Source of the DNA: Utricularia gibba
Taxonomy: Eukaryota; Streptophyta; Magnoliopsida; Lamiales; Lentibulariaceae
Assembly: GCA_002189035.1 (NCBI GenBank)
Contig: NEEC01000010.1
Location: forward strand, 992,001-1,056,000
Length of the DNA: 64,000 nt
Reading direction: 5' to 3'
Shown here: positions 45,561 through 58,533 of the stretch, piece after piece
How the letters are laid out: each line of letters starts with the position of its first letter
Position numbering within the stretch: position 1 is the stretch's first letter
Program-made: the position numbers and the translations under genes
The notes under the pieces: model-generated
What the model was told of the DNA's origin: nothing
The model's input: only the letters and a program-made list of their open reading frames with translations
Databases searched by the model: none

Positions 45561-48500
45561 CTATGCCACGCCGCATTGCTCCCACGGTCGGCCTAATTCA
45601 ACCCCTTAAGAAGGATCCTATGTCGTTGTCGGGGACAGGTAATAATAATAAATCTCGCATTTATTAATAACCAAAAACTCACACAAACTTTTTCCCCAAA
45701 TATAGATGCCTAAGCTGGAGGAAATTGGGTGAATGCCTTTTATTTCATTTAAAAATTGCAAAATATTTCAATTTTCGTTGAATATTAGTGAATACGTCTG
45801 CTTCTATGTTCTTATTGGTATTTTACACTACTGCTATTTTTTTTCAATATGTTAGTAAAATTTTATAAAATGGATATAATAATAATTCAAAGAAAATTTA
45901 GTAAATTGTATACAGCAATAATTTCGTTAAATAACGAAATTCAATATTCTAAATAAATGAAAAAATGTGTTTTATGTTACATTAATAAACTATTTAAATA
46001 TCTAGAATTTAAATAAATATTAACAGTATATTATGTATATATTTGGTGACAGTATACGAGATATCGAAAAGCATAATATTCTTTTTTTATAATTTTAAAT
46101 TACTGTAATTGGATTAAAAATAAATAATAAAACATTTCATAAATAGCGCATGAGTGTTCGCATTGCCTATTAATTCGTTTTTCAATTTTTTTTTGTTTTA
46201 TTGCTATTTTTTTTTTCAAAAACACTATAATTTTCATAAGAATGATTGATGCGAGTATTTGAACTAGTACTCATTGATAGACTTTATTTCATATGAGATT
46301 GATTGATGTCCACAGATACAAGTTTACTTATTTATAACAATATATATATAATACAATTTATTTGAAGAAGTTGAGTTACGTATGATTCTGTTACAACGTG
46401 CATATCAATAAGAATGATTATAATTCAATAGGAATACGATGACTAAGTCATTACTCCTTCCAAGTCTCATAAACTATGATATATCTGAAAACAAACCTCA
46501 TATACTCTAGGCCAATAATGCCACTTTTTACGGTGTCTTTCACGTATATCAACAACAACGATCCATCACTTCATGCAGGTGCCCAAATATGTACTTTCCT
46601 TGAGGGATTATTTGACGTCCTTGATGTGCTCGACTTCCTCAATGGATAACTTTCTGGGTAAATTTATTATGAAATCAACTATGTCAATTTTATTTACAGT
46701 GACTTGTCGTTTTTGTCGCTACATAACTAAGTTTTCGTTAATGTAAATGAATTCTTATATAAAAAAATACAAGTTATTTGTCAAGTGCCACCAATGACGG
46801 TTGTAGATTTTTGGAAATAAATTTGTTACATAAAAAATGATATGTTACTGGACAGTCACCATTAATGAGCATGCAGATGATTGAAAATATAATATTACAA
46901 AAAAAATGTATATTTCTTTAAGACATCGTTGATAACCTGATATCTGAATGTTATATACCTTGAAAATAATATTTGAATGCTATTTTTAATCTTTTATTTT
47001 CCAATAAAATAATAGATATTTTAAACACGTCATATTTTAATGTCTAGAAAAATTAAAAAATGGTTTCAGAAGAATTGAATTGGTTTTTCACACGTTGAAA
47101 TTCAATGAACAGAAAATTAATTAATAATTTTTAATTTGTATGTCAAAAATGTTTTTTTTAAAAAAATATGGTTGTATGGTTGGATGTAGAATTAGAAGCT
47201 GGTTTTTATCGTATTTTTGAATAATAAATAAATAGACGGAATAAATGCAAGAAGACAAATTAAGGTGGCGGTGTCGTGGGAACGGGAAGGTGTGTGTGGG
47301 GGCGGGTCCATGTGCGCTTACCGTCCGTTGGAATTCGAGAGGTTTTACATGTGCTGTTCTGCATATTTCCCCGTCAACTCCTTTTTCTTCGCACTATTAG
47401 GTTATTATTTTTATATTCATTTGATTCTACCAATTAAATGTTTTAGACCTATTTTTTAAATTTCATAACAATAATAATAATCAAATAATAAAATACCAAA
47501 TGTTTTTGTTCGTTTCTTTAATTCTTGTGGTAAGAAGGGGGTCGTGGTTGTTGATTGCCAGTGATTTACAATGAATCGCATGTAGAGAATGTTAAAATTG
47601 GATGGATCTTGACAGTCAAAACTAAAACAGTGAGTTGATTTATTTTTAATATATTATAGTTATCGAAACTTTTGTGGATGAAAAAGATCTTGACTGATCA
47701 ATCAGAGTGCTATTCATCTAATAAATAATGCTTCATTTCATGCAAGATCGAAGTATATTGATTAATGTTATCATTGGATCAGAGATGTTTTTGAGAAAAA
47801 AATATTTGAATTTGGAAAAGATTCATAATGGGAAGAATAAATTAGATATGATAGTAAAGATATTTTTGAAAAAAAGTTTTGAATTTTACAAAAGAGTTGT
47901 TGGATTAACAAATTCACATATGTATCCCAAGATATAAAATTAATGGGATCATAAGAAGAGGAAAAGAAATGAAAACATGCAAACTTAAGTTTCAATGCTG
48001 ACATGCCATCCTCGCCAATAAAGAGAAGGATACTCAAACCTCTCATGTAACTTCAATGAGTTCTCAATCATAGAGTTTGTATTAGAATTAGGATGTTAGA
48101 ATAGAAAATAAATAAATAAAGTATTATTTCTTACTTGTGTATATTGACCTATAGAGTTTTTCATAAAAAAGTAGAAGAAAATAGTCAAATTTGATAATTA
48201 CTATCTCAATGTAATAAATAGTACAATTTTTCGGAATTGGATGAAAATGTAATCTTGAGTTTTAGAGAAAATCATGTAAAATTTTAATATTTATTTTCTT
48301 GATTTCTCATTCAATTTATCGTTTTAGTAACAATTACCCACAAAAATGTTTCTTAACCGTCGTGAATCGTTTTTTAAAGCACTGTTTGCAATCTGTACTG
48401 ATATTGGTATCGGGTGATGTTTAAAGGTATGAGGTTTCGACTACTCCGTACACTGCCTCAGGCATTCGCATGGATACCGTTAACGGTTCTCCGACGTTTA

Positions 48501-48615
48501 CTGTTAACCTGCAAACTGCAAGTCATGGCCGGACAGCCGGACATTATTTTTTGCACCATAAGCACACGCGCAACCAGTTGCAGGAGCATGTTTAAATCCA
48601 GGGCGCCCACATTGG
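45561..48615. other. AT-rich intergenic DNA
   Basis: Only short accidental ORFs. No RNA gene, element ends or conserved domains seen. Confidence 0.5.
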
Positions 48616-51071
48616 CTAGACTCTGGCGGTGATGGTCGCCGGATTGTACTGCAAGAGTTGCATCAGCGGCCAGAATATGTCCATCCGATGGAAGCTCTCC
48701 GAAACCTGCGTCATGTAAGGGGGCGAAGGTCAAGGTAGTTATGAATGCTGCCGGAGGATGAGGAGGGGTGGCACCTTGACGATGAAGCGAGCCGACGAGT
48801 GGCCGGAGCTCTTATCCATCACGCCTTTCAGGACTGTCAACTGCAGCCGATGGATCGCATCGGTGAGTTCTAGGAACTGGTCATGGTCTGCGCACGTAAT
48901 CTGATTGAAAAAGAATTGGTGTTGATGGGTGGATTGAAGGTGAAGGGTAATGAGGATGGCGATGGTGTCACTGGAATCGAACCTCTATCAGCATGTGTCC
49001 AGGTTGCTTGAGATCCTTCACAGCAATGGGGCGTTTTTGCTGATCAGCATCTCCTGTTTCAACTGCCCGACTCCCTCCCTTCTGATTTTCAGTTTCAGGC
49101 GATCTCCATTTGCTTTCATCAGCTTCCTGCAGGGAACAAGCGAAGACATAAGAACAAACAGAAACCTGTTGACACAGAAGAGCATTCTGAGGGAGAAGCT
49201 TACATGCTTCTTCAGCGCATCAGCCTGATCGGTGACACTCTTTAAGAAGAGCATGTGATTTATGGTCTTGTCAAGAAGCCCGTCGATGCTACACTGCATT
49301 GTAGTAGAAGAATCAGCAATCTACTAACGGAGAGGGAGAGAACACTCAATAAAGGAATACCTTGCTACTGTCTGGAACAAGCGTCCTCAGCTCTTCCATT
49401 CGCTCCTGGATCAACTGCCTGTCTCGTGGTTTCGAATCTGGAGCATCGTCGCTGCGTTCCTTTCTCTTGTGATTCCTTGGAAATTTTGAAACTTTTGCCC
49501 CCTCCTGGTTTGAGGAATGACTGGCTTTCCTTTGCTCTTCTTTCATCCTCCCGGCTGGAGAAACCGATGGAGTAAAGCACGCGACGGAGTTTGATACCGG
49601 AAAGTCATCTCTCCCACGGCCGGAAACAGACTGCTTCGTGTCTGGTGCATTCAGAAAAGTGACGCTGGACATGCACGATAAAGTATCATCCACTCTGCTG
49701 GATCCATTGGCTTCTAAGAGAGGCTTCATTTCAGCGTTGCATGCAGCAAACAGAACAGGGTTGATTGCCGGAAGGCCAAGCTCTTTCCGCAGTTCCGATT
49801 CTTCAGGAATATTGAAAATGCCACAAATCGATTGCTCAACTCCACCTCCCACAAGATTCATATCCGTATCCTCGAAATCATTCAGAAAAACTCCCAAATC
49901 AATGCCTTCACTGAAAAGGGAGGCCATTAGCATCTCTTCCTGGCGAGCTTCAGCTGAGAGTAGGTATGGGTCATCCATGGGAGACATGCGTAGCGTCGTG
50001 TGATCACCGATTTCCATCTCATTCTCAGGTGAACTCTCTAAGAAAGCAAACACCAGGGATAACTCTGTAATAACGTTTCTCCAGTCAGGTAGCAGAGATT
50101 CCTCGAACCACGCAGGCATATCTTCGGTACGAGAAGGTAATGCAGTATCCTCGGTCAACTGATTCATTCAGAACAAGGTAAATCAGATACAGAGAAACTA
50201 ATGAAAGGAGGGTGAAGTAACCCACAGAGGAAACACAACTTACCATTTCACTTGATCCAAGCTGTAAGACTCCATATAGGCCAACCGGAAGAAGCAGGAT
50301 CGTCTGAATCAGAATTGATCATGAGTATAGATGAAAAACATGCGGGGAAGAAAATGCAATCAAGTAGATGAAAGGACCTTCACTCACCTTAATGCCTTCT
50401 GCAAATTGGAGCAGCCACTCATCAGGATACTGTCAGGAGAATTTTAGGACCTTCACTTAGGACTTGACAGACTACATGAAAGGACTACCAAGTTTGATAA
50501 GAATACTCACGTCAGGAAACAGATCCGAATTGGCGATATCCGCTGCTGCATGCCCTGCATAAATCCAGCGAGCTTGCCTTGTCGAAGCAACATCTCCGAT
50601 TGGCCTTTGAAACACAAAAGTGAAAATGAAACAAGGTCACTTCACATGAAGGATCTATTGACGGTAATACAAGGATGATCATATCATACCCATTTCCAAT
50701 AACATGAGAAGCACTCGACATTTCAGCCACAGCAAGTTCAATGGGATAAGAGCAGAAACTTCCTGATGGCATACATGAACTGAAGGCAGAGGCAAGTATC
50801 TCACTCGATTCTTCAAAGAGAAAAGCATCAGTTTTTCTGACCGCAGAAATCTTTGGATTCTGAAAATTGCAGAAGCCATCTTCCCAGGACAAAACACTGG
50901 ACAAGAGAGTCGTAAGTTTTAGCGATAAACTCAAGAATCAAGATACAAAGTTCCCATCTTCAAGTTGACTTACTTTTCATGCTGATTCATGCGACTCCAG
51001 AGAACCGCATAGTTCCAGGGAGAATAGCAGCAGAGTTTTTGGAGATATGGACGGAAAACACTAACCCCCAT
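48616..51071 (-). CDS. LONESOME HIGHWAY-like (LHW-type) bHLH transcription factor
   Basis: LHW-type bHLHs dimerise with TMO5-type partners in vascular development, or act in related roles. Ten exons: 51071-50974, 50896-50690, 50604-50511, 50429-50388, 50303-50244, 50158-49361, 49293-49204, 49126-48983, 48900-48775, 48705-48616; in frame to 582 aa. N-terminal bHLH-MYC_N/GAF-like part: LQKLCCYSPWNYAVLWSR, VLSWEDGFCNF, IGNGPIGDVAS, WLLQFAEGIKTILLLPVGLY. The atypical bHLH (about residues 410-465) reads KPRDRQLIQERMEELRTLVP then CSIDGLLDKTINHMLFLKSV, without the E-box Glu. A C-terminal ACT-like dimerisation part follows (QPGHMLIE, LQLTVLKGVMD, FHRMDIFWPLMQLLQ). The donor after MLIE (GAG-GTTCGA) is weak, so the last exons are less certain. 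It is shorter than LHW itself; closer to the EMB1444/bHLH155 relatives is possible. Confidence 0.87.
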
Positions 51072-52327
51072 AGACTAAACTAACTAAAACAACTACGAAA
51101 AAAAAAAAAAAAAAACTAGCAAATCAAGCCTTAACTCCCCCTATACGAGGCTCGTCCTGCTTGCACAATCCGTAGTCTGAGTTTAACCGGCTGTACCATT
51201 TGTTTCAACAGGCTCAATCTTTTATGCCGCTCAATATCAATATCTGACATAGTTCCCACCGACCCGAAGATAAACAACAGGGGATTTTGCTGCAAAAAGA
51301 AAACACAACAGCCACGTATTAGCGAAAGCTGTAAATACTTAAAACTTCAATTCCCTGCATCAGATCAAAGCAAGGATTTTTCCACAAGGCACCTGTGAGA
51401 GTGGAGCTTCTTACCATCAAGCTCAGCATCAAACGAAGGAACCGTGGCAGAAAAACTCAAATTCGTTAGCCTCCATGACGGATCACCCCCAAAAGAAACA
51501 CAGAAATGCTAATGCGTGTTCACTGTTTGCAAATGCACAAGAAAGTGAGCATCCAACCCTCTCCTTTGTGCGGTTTATATTACACTGGTTCCGTGAGGCT
51601 CTTCCCCTCCTCCCCTCCCATCCCATATTTCATGACAACGAGCAATCCATATACTTTTGTTAATAATTTCCTCTCTAATCCAATCAAAAGTCAACCGAGG
51701 GGTTAGAGGAAAACAATAATAATATTTTTTTTGGGTTTTTTTTACAATTTTTTTTTCCTTTTTTTTGTGCGTGTTTAATTTTTTATACTAAATAAATTTC
51801 TATTTTATATTTTCTTAATGTATAAAAAATTTTACACGTGTTCATGGCGGTTGACACCCACTAAAGCCAGCTAATATTTTTTAATTACTATGGGTAACTT
51901 TTAATTCAATTTTTTATATTACAAATTCAGACAGCGAAGCCAAGGAGAACCTTCGCTTAAGTTGACCTACTAGTTACCACATTTGCAAGTTTTACTCAAT
52001 CTCAATGACGCACGTGCCCAATTGAGTTACCCGTATATGGATAGAAATCATTTTTTAAAATATCCAAAATCCAAAAAGAGAAGAGAAACTGTGTAATATT
52101 TTTTTTAGTAAAAAAATGTATTTCCCTACCGAAATAATAATTTTTTTTAAAAAAAAGTTGTCAGATATGGGTTAATTCATCACTGGGCTGGCTTTCCCTA
52201 GGTAAAGATAGTGCAATTAGAAATTAGGGCAGAGTTGACCCAAAAAAAATAATGTTGGTTCATGATAACTTTGTTTATCAATATCCTCTCAATGTGAATT
52301 TGGATTATCCTAAATGATAGAGGTTAA
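51072..52327. other. Leader and promoter of the bHLH gene, then AT-rich DNA
   Basis: A long A-run at about 51096-51114. Short plus-strand ORFs around 51475-51706 look accidental. No element ends seen before 52328. Confidence 0.45.
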
Positions 52328-53060
52328 GGGTGCATTTGGTTCATATCTTGAGCTTCATCTAGATCTACTTTATTTGGATGTATTTTGAATGTTTAAAAAT
52401 TAATCCATATTTGTATATGAGTATAATTTATTTAGATTTGAGGCTATGAGAATTTGATATATAAATTAAAAAAATGGTAGGTTTAGAAATTTCTTATATG
52501 AAAATAACTAATTATCTTTGAGGATGACCATGTAACTATTGATGAGGTTATTGACATCAAAATTCTATATTAATTAAATATAAAATAAGTATCATCATTA
52601 CAAACACCATGTCACAGTTCATAGTTAAAAGAACACCAATCATAGTTAACATCAAATTTTCTTAAATCAAGCATCAGTTGACCTAATTTATGTTGAAAAA
52701 ATTAACAATATATACAAATGACCCTTATTCAATGAAAAAAAATGAAGAAAAAAATATCTCAATACAAATTTTTGCATAGTTGTGTTGAAAACCACTGATA
52801 TCAATTTCCACACTCAAGTTACACACCATGCCTTTCAAACCTATGTGAATTGTTTTGAATCTCCAAATAAAATTTATATCTTTATATCAAGAACTTCTTT
52901 TTACTTATGAAAGCCACTCCTATTAATTTTCAGATGAGACAAGTTTCCTAATTTATGAAGATAATAAAAGAAAGTTATGCAGCACTTTTCTCAAGTGATA
53001 CAAAAGGTATTTGTTTGTGTGGTACAATTAGAAAATTTGTGGAACTAAAGATGCACACCC
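52328..53060. mobile_element. Tourist-like MITE, 733 bp
   Basis: The left end GGGTGCATTTGGTTC and the right end (complement GGGTGTGCATCTTTAGTTCC) are imperfect inverted repeats. TAA flanks both sides (52325-52327 and 53061-53063), the 3-bp duplication of PIF/Harbinger elements. The interior is AT-rich and non-coding. Large for a MITE, so it may be a deletion derivative or nested. Confidence 0.6.
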
Positions 53061-53083
53061 TAACAATATGTTCTATTCATGAT

Positions 53084-53599
53084 TGTTATGGGTAAAATCG
53101 GTATCCAATTTTAGGTGATTGGTGTGATCGGGAATGTCGTGCTAATTTGTGTTTTTCACGATAGGTTTTGGTGAAATGAAAACAGGCGAAGATTTTTTAC
53201 GTGGAAACCGTCGGAGAACGGGAAAACCACAGAGCTGTCGGAACTTGTCAAAAAAGATTTCCACTCGATGAAGTTGATGAAGAAGAGGATACAAGTTGAA
53301 GAGTCCTTCCAATCCCCCTTTCTCCCCGTCATGATTTCTTCTATTTATAAGAGAGCTCGATCTGTCCGAATGCTGGCGTCTGCAAATATTGGTTGTTTTG
53401 TGCTTTTGCTATGCAATCTCGCTTTTCAGATATTGGCCGTCTATCATGCCGTAATTCGACCGCTTTTCAGATTGTGCCATGCAGCCGTATCTGTCAGATT
53501 TCTGACAGATATTGGTTTGACGACTGGCGTTATCACCTCAGAGCCTCTTTTGGCAGTTTTTTAGAAGCCGATTACGCCTGACCAATTTATCCCCTATCA
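53084..53599. mobile_element. Solo LTR with 5-bp target duplication
   Basis: Begins TGTTATGGG and ends CCCTATCA (TG...CA), 516 bp, flanked by ATGAT at 53079-53083 and 53600-53604. It contains a TATA-like TTATAAGAGAGCTC near 53346 and the ACGTGGAAACC...GGAAAACCAC block common in plant Copia LTRs. No internal retrotransposon genes are adjacent, so this is a product of LTR-LTR recombination. The 98-codon ORF inside it is not a gene. Confidence 0.88.
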
Positions 53600-53604
53600 A
53601 TGAT

Positions 53605-54943
53605 AAACAAGGCTAACACTATGTCAAACATGTATGATTCTTTTGATACTACAAGAAGTGACCAAAAAAACAGAATCATTGCTAGTAATACAATTATTAG
53701 AAGTTTATGGCTTAAGTTTATGAAATTTCAACAAATTGGTGGTACTTTTAGTCTAGTTTCAAGAACAAAGGCATAATGACTCATTTATTATAGCCCAATT
53801 TTTTGGTGAAACCAAAACAAAGAATTGTAATAAATGAAAGAAGATAGGTTAAGTAACTCTTTATTTGTTTTTCATTAAAATATATTTCATCATTTTTAAT
53901 GTTTTTACTTTATATTTAATTGTCTTTAATCCAATGATATAATTACTCTATTTTTATTCTGTTGCATGAGATGGAGAAGAATAAAAGCTCTATAATCAAT
54001 TTCAAGAGAATAGTTAGGTGTGTAAATATTTTTTGTTATTGTAATCAAATTGTCCAACTAATATTAGGGTTGAATCTTTTGTATAAATTGTTTTTCAGTG
54101 TGCTTGATATTATGCCTTGTGGTAGATTTAATAATAAGATATTCATCTATAAGTTAAAATGAATCATAAGTTCTAATGGTAAGACACTAGTACTTAATGA
54201 TCTCATCTTGTAGCACATGGGCATTAGATATTGGGCATAACATCCAAGGTCAAGATAATGACATTAATTAAAAAGGACAACATTGAAAATGATATGATAA
54301 TTGAAAAACATTCAAATTTGATTTCGATACATGAAAGACTTCGATGCCATTGCTACTCATATTCCTACAAGAAGTTAAAGCACAAAATTTTGAATATCGG
54401 TTCACCCTTCAAAATCTACCATACCCCAAATTTGATGAAATAGGATGAATTGAGACATTATTTTGTAAATACGTAATTATTTTGAACATTCTATTTTGTA
54501 TACAAATGCAAAGAAACCTTTCTTTTCAACATTAAAACACTTAAATATGCATTTTGAACTTGTAGATTATGTATTACATATTTATTGATAAACTTGATTT
54601 GTAATCACAATAAATGACACACATATTTAATCAAACTTCAGTACTGATTGCTGTAAGTGTAGATGCTTGTGACATTCTTTTGTCTTGCATTTGTAATGGT
54701 TAATGGCAAAAATGAAGAGAAAAATCTGGATAAATTAACTTTCTCGATTTATCTAAATTCACAGAAACAGGTTTCCACACGATATATTGATAACATGCTG
54801 GTATATTTTTACCTGCCTGCAATTTACAAACCAAATGTGGATTTAGAGCTATACGTACATTTAAACCTAAGTAAAACTGCAAACCAAACGGTCCCTACGA
54901 GCTTAACTCTCAAAGCAACATCGGAGATGCTGATTCTAATGTT
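53605..54943. other. AT-rich intergenic DNA
   Basis: No gene recognised. The plus-strand ORF that begins at 54663 runs antisense into the last PTH exon and is a shadow. Confidence 0.5.
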
Positions 54944-56148
54944 TCACCATGGCGGCATTGTCTGCAGCCTGATGTGTTTATATTTCTGCTCCTTGTTGAA
55001 ACACAAAGCTGCTTCTGTGACCCCCGTCGACAATACTCCTTTCAGAGCATCAACACCCTCCTCTAAAGCCGCATCTATCTGCCAACACCAGTACAGATTT
55101 CCAAGTGTGATCGGTCTTAGAACTTCTAGGAAGTAGAAAGGTCTTCAGGTGTAGGACATACCCTTTCTCGAGCTGTAGCATTGAACTTTTGGAGCACAAA
55201 TGCTTTAGGATCCATTTTACCAGCAGGTCTTCCTATACCTTCGAAGAAGAAGAAGCATTTGAGAGTCACATTATTTAGACCGGTCAAGGGCCAGAAGAAC
55301 ATGAGAAGTTACCTATTCGTAACCGGGGGAATTCGCTATTCCCATGAAAATGCTGGATCACACTTTTCAGCCTACCAAAAAGCTCAAAACATGTAAGGGA
55401 TCAATGGCTTTGACGAAACAAAAAACACAAGGTAACTCGAACAAACAGTATAATGGATGTTACCCATTGTGCCGCCCATGATTTCCGTTTGGACGAAGAC
55501 GAAGGACCCCACAAGGTAAGCCCATGTCATCATGACACTATAATGCTAAAAATTTGATAATCAGAAGGGAAATGGCAGATAACAGTCTGTAAAAACTAAG
55601 GGTGAAAAATCAGATAGCCAAAGGTACCACTAGAACTCGATTGAGTGGAAGCTTATAGTATGCTGCAAGAGGGCCGCTCTGCCAGAAAGGAGGAGCAGCC
55701 AACTAAAATCTAAATCACATAAACCAACAAAAAAAAATTAGAAGCGAATTCAGTATTAGATGCTCACAGATTCACCAACTAAATTCATGTACGTCTGAGG
55801 CTTAGCCAAGAAAACTGAAACACCGTTGAGTGAGCCTGAAACAGCGGACACGGAATAAATTCATCAAAACCAAAGCACAAGTTTATGAACACAGAAACCT
55901 TGAAAATCAATTTCAAAACCTTTTCCAAACACAGCTTTACAGTGAATAGAATCCATTGCAATCCCAAGCGATTGCGCAAAAGCATCAATGATTTCAAACC
56001 CCACATTGTGCCTGGTGCCAATGAATTTGTCCCCTGGATTTCCCAACCCCACAAAAAGCCAAGGCCGTGGATTAGGATAAACAGCATTGCTACTAAAGCA
56101 TTTCCTCGACACTCTGCTTAGAATCATATTGAAGGGCAATCTTTTCAT
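54944..56148 (-). CDS. Organellar peptidyl-tRNA hydrolase
   Basis: Hydrolyses the ester bond of peptidyl-tRNA released from stalled ribosomes (bacterial Pth type). Seven exons: 56148-55899, 55835-55768, 55678-55628, 55537-55464, 55371-55313, 55232-55162, 55078-54944; in frame to 235 aa, all canonical. The N-terminus ([20 protein letters not shown]) is basic and Ser-rich like a mitochondrial or plastid presequence. Family motifs: [21 protein letters not shown] with the catalytic His at about residue 47, [57 protein letters not shown]-type sequence and [12 protein letters not shown]. Divergent from the UPP gene across about 0.5 kb. Confidence 0.92.
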
Positions 56149-56656
56149 CTACAGCCTCGACGACCATTACAGGTTGCTCGCGACACGGTCATCAGATTCG
56201 TGAAACTGATGGGCATCAAGGAAGCCCCGAGATATTCAAATACTCCTTCGAAAGCACCAATTGTTCAAAGCGCTTGAGTCTATAATGAAATAAACAAAAA
56301 AGCGAGACAAAGCAGAAAGCAAATCGAAGTTAGAAAGAAGCCAAAGGCTTCTCTAACGCGGAATTCACTTCTGCGTCTGTGGACTGCCGCCGTTGTGCCG
56401 TCGGTCCGAAACAGCCTGCTCGCCGGCAAACCAGAACAAAAAAAAACACAAAAGACTTATTAGCAAATTGGGTTGGATTAAGGCCCATATAGTAACCCCT
56501 TGAATGTCTTTTAAAAGGCTTATTCATTCTTGGCCCAAATAGGATCGTCCACTCCATTAGCTCCATCTTCATCCTTCTGCACCTGTCTCTTCCCATTGGA
56601 TTCCTCCTCATACCTCACAAGCTTTTAGGTTTCTGCTGGAGTTTTCTTCCTCGGAA
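56149..56656. promoter_or_regulatory. Bidirectional promoter between PTH and UPP genes, with GGCCCAWWW motifs
   Basis: 508 bp between two divergent ATGs. GGCCCATAT at 56482-56490 and GGCCCAAAT at 56532-56540 match the UP1/site II-type motif GGCCCAWWW, common in divergent plant housekeeping promoters. A CTTCCTCC-type pyrimidine stretch precedes the UPP start. Shared control is inferred. Confidence 0.6.
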
Positions 56657-58533
56657 ATGGCTCTCACCTTCAGTATATATCATCTTCCCCGCAGTAACCA
56701 TGACCCCGCATTATCTTCTTCACGATTCTCCCTCACCCAGCACCGCCCTGCCCTGCGTTTCAGCTCATGTAATCTAATTAACCCTCCAAGGTATCATAAT
56801 TGAATGCGGCAGTCATCAGTCGGAGTATTTCTCTTTTTCCTGATTATTTGTGGTTCTTCTGAAAGGATCTGCGGTGGGCTTGTCGCAGACGACGAACCCT
56901 GTACGTGGGCTGCCATACGACGTCGGACTCGAAACCGATGGCTGGAGACAGAATGCTGGTTGGTTCATGGCTTCTTATGTATTATGCTGATGCTGATAAT
57001 TCATCTGAATCGACGTTTCTTCGTCGTTCATCGTGTGATTAACATGGTGATACTTACGGTGCCTAGGTGTTTGTTCCACCCCATCCTTTGATCAAGCATT
57101 GGGTTGCAGTTCTACGCAACGAACAGACTCCCTGCCCGGTTTTCAGTAAGTTCCATAAAGCATAGAACGGGAGGCACATAAGACTTTATGATGTTGATCT
57201 CCTTAATGAGCATTTACTAACATAGAGAACGCCATGGCCGAGCTTGGGAGATTGCTGATCTATGAAGCATCAAGAGACTGGCTGGTAAGCTTCAATTACC
57301 CACATCATAATCACTCTGTAATCCTTGAATGTTTTGTCATTTAACCGAGTGCGTTGCTTGACGGCAGCCGACTATCAGCGGAGAGATCAATTCACCTATG
57401 AGTGCTGCAACAGTTGAATTTGTGGATCCAAGGGAGCCAATTGCTGTGAGTTTAGGCTTCCTATGTCTCTGTGTATGCATATGCTCAACCCCTGGCTGTT
57501 ATACTTGTGTACAGATCATTCCTATATTGAGAGCTGGGCTGGCACTCGCGGAGCATGCATCTTCTATTTTACCAGCAACAAAGACATATCACCTAGGTAT
57601 TTGAGATGTATAATAATTCTGCTTTCTTGCTCTTAGCCATTCTTCCAAAGCATTTCATGTGGCTTTTTCTGGTCTTCCCAAGATTTATTTGATCATGTGG
57701 TGTTTGCTGTGCGGATCTTCAGGGATTAGCAGAGACGACGAAACACTTCTGCCGACTGTTTATCTGAACAAGTAAGAGCCAACATAAACAGTGTTGCCCT
57801 GTATTTCCCATCCAGGCATCGCACCGACCGTGCAGTGTTTGCAGCACAAACCAGTTTCAAATTTAGCCTTTTTGTTGCCGAACTAATGCAAGGAATGAAC
57901 CCAGGTTGCCTGAAAACTTCCCAGAAAGCACCCGAGTGTTCGTGGTCGATCCAATGCTTGCAACAGGGGGTACTCTGGTTGCTGCTCTGGAACTTATAAA
58001 GGAAAGAGGAGTTGCCAACAAACAAATAAAAGTGGTTAGTTTAGATCACTACTCTTCTTTGACATTTGTAGTAATCTTTGGATCGCCCGCATGGTGATCT
58101 TCATGAAATGAGAAAGACATTGCCATAGGATAGCAGCTCTATGCTTGTTTACCTTAGCCACATTTTACTTACCAGGGAGATGCTTTCTGCAGATATCTGC
58201 TGTGGCAGCACCTCCTGCTCTTCAGAAACTAAGCGAGAAGTTTCCCGGGTACTTGTGTAGTCACAAAGCTGTGTTCCCTTCTGGTTTTATCATGGTTTCT
58301 TCCAGACCAAAGTTCACGTCTACCTTTTTCAGGCTTCATGTATATGCTGGGATTCTGGACCCTACTGTCAATGACAGAGGGTAAGCAACCTTTTCCAAGG
58401 CTTCCTGGATCCGCAGCAGCAACAACAAAACGGGCGATTACTGTACATTGCTGACTATTCTTCTTGATGGTTGCTTCCCAGGTTTATAATTCCAGGACTA
58501 GGAGATGCAGGGGATCGAAGCTTCGGCACATAA
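56657..58533 (+). CDS. UPP: Uracil phosphoribosyltransferase (plastid-type UPP)
   Basis: Converts uracil and PRPP to UMP in pyrimidine salvage; the plant enzyme is plastidic. Exons: 56657-56790, 56866-56958, 57067-57145, 57226-57284, 57368-57445, 57515-57596, 57723-57771, 57905-58034, 58193-58248, 58333-58380, 58482-58533. Seen: [78 protein letters not shown] loop [20 protein letters not shown], uracil loop [12 protein letters not shown]. All joins from exon 2 on keep frame. The join of exon 1 ([14 protein letters not shown]..., a likely transit peptide) to exon 2 is one base short, so either a base is missing in exon 1 or 2, or translation starts at the ATG in exon 2 (MAGDRML), which would lack a transit peptide. 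Confidence 0.9.

Noticed and set aside
53268-53564. 98-codon ORF with hydrophobic residues
   Set aside because: It lies wholly inside the solo LTR.
54663-55136. 157-codon plus-strand ORF
   Set aside because: Its second half is antisense to the last exon of the peptidyl-tRNA hydrolase, and the rest has no family resemblance.
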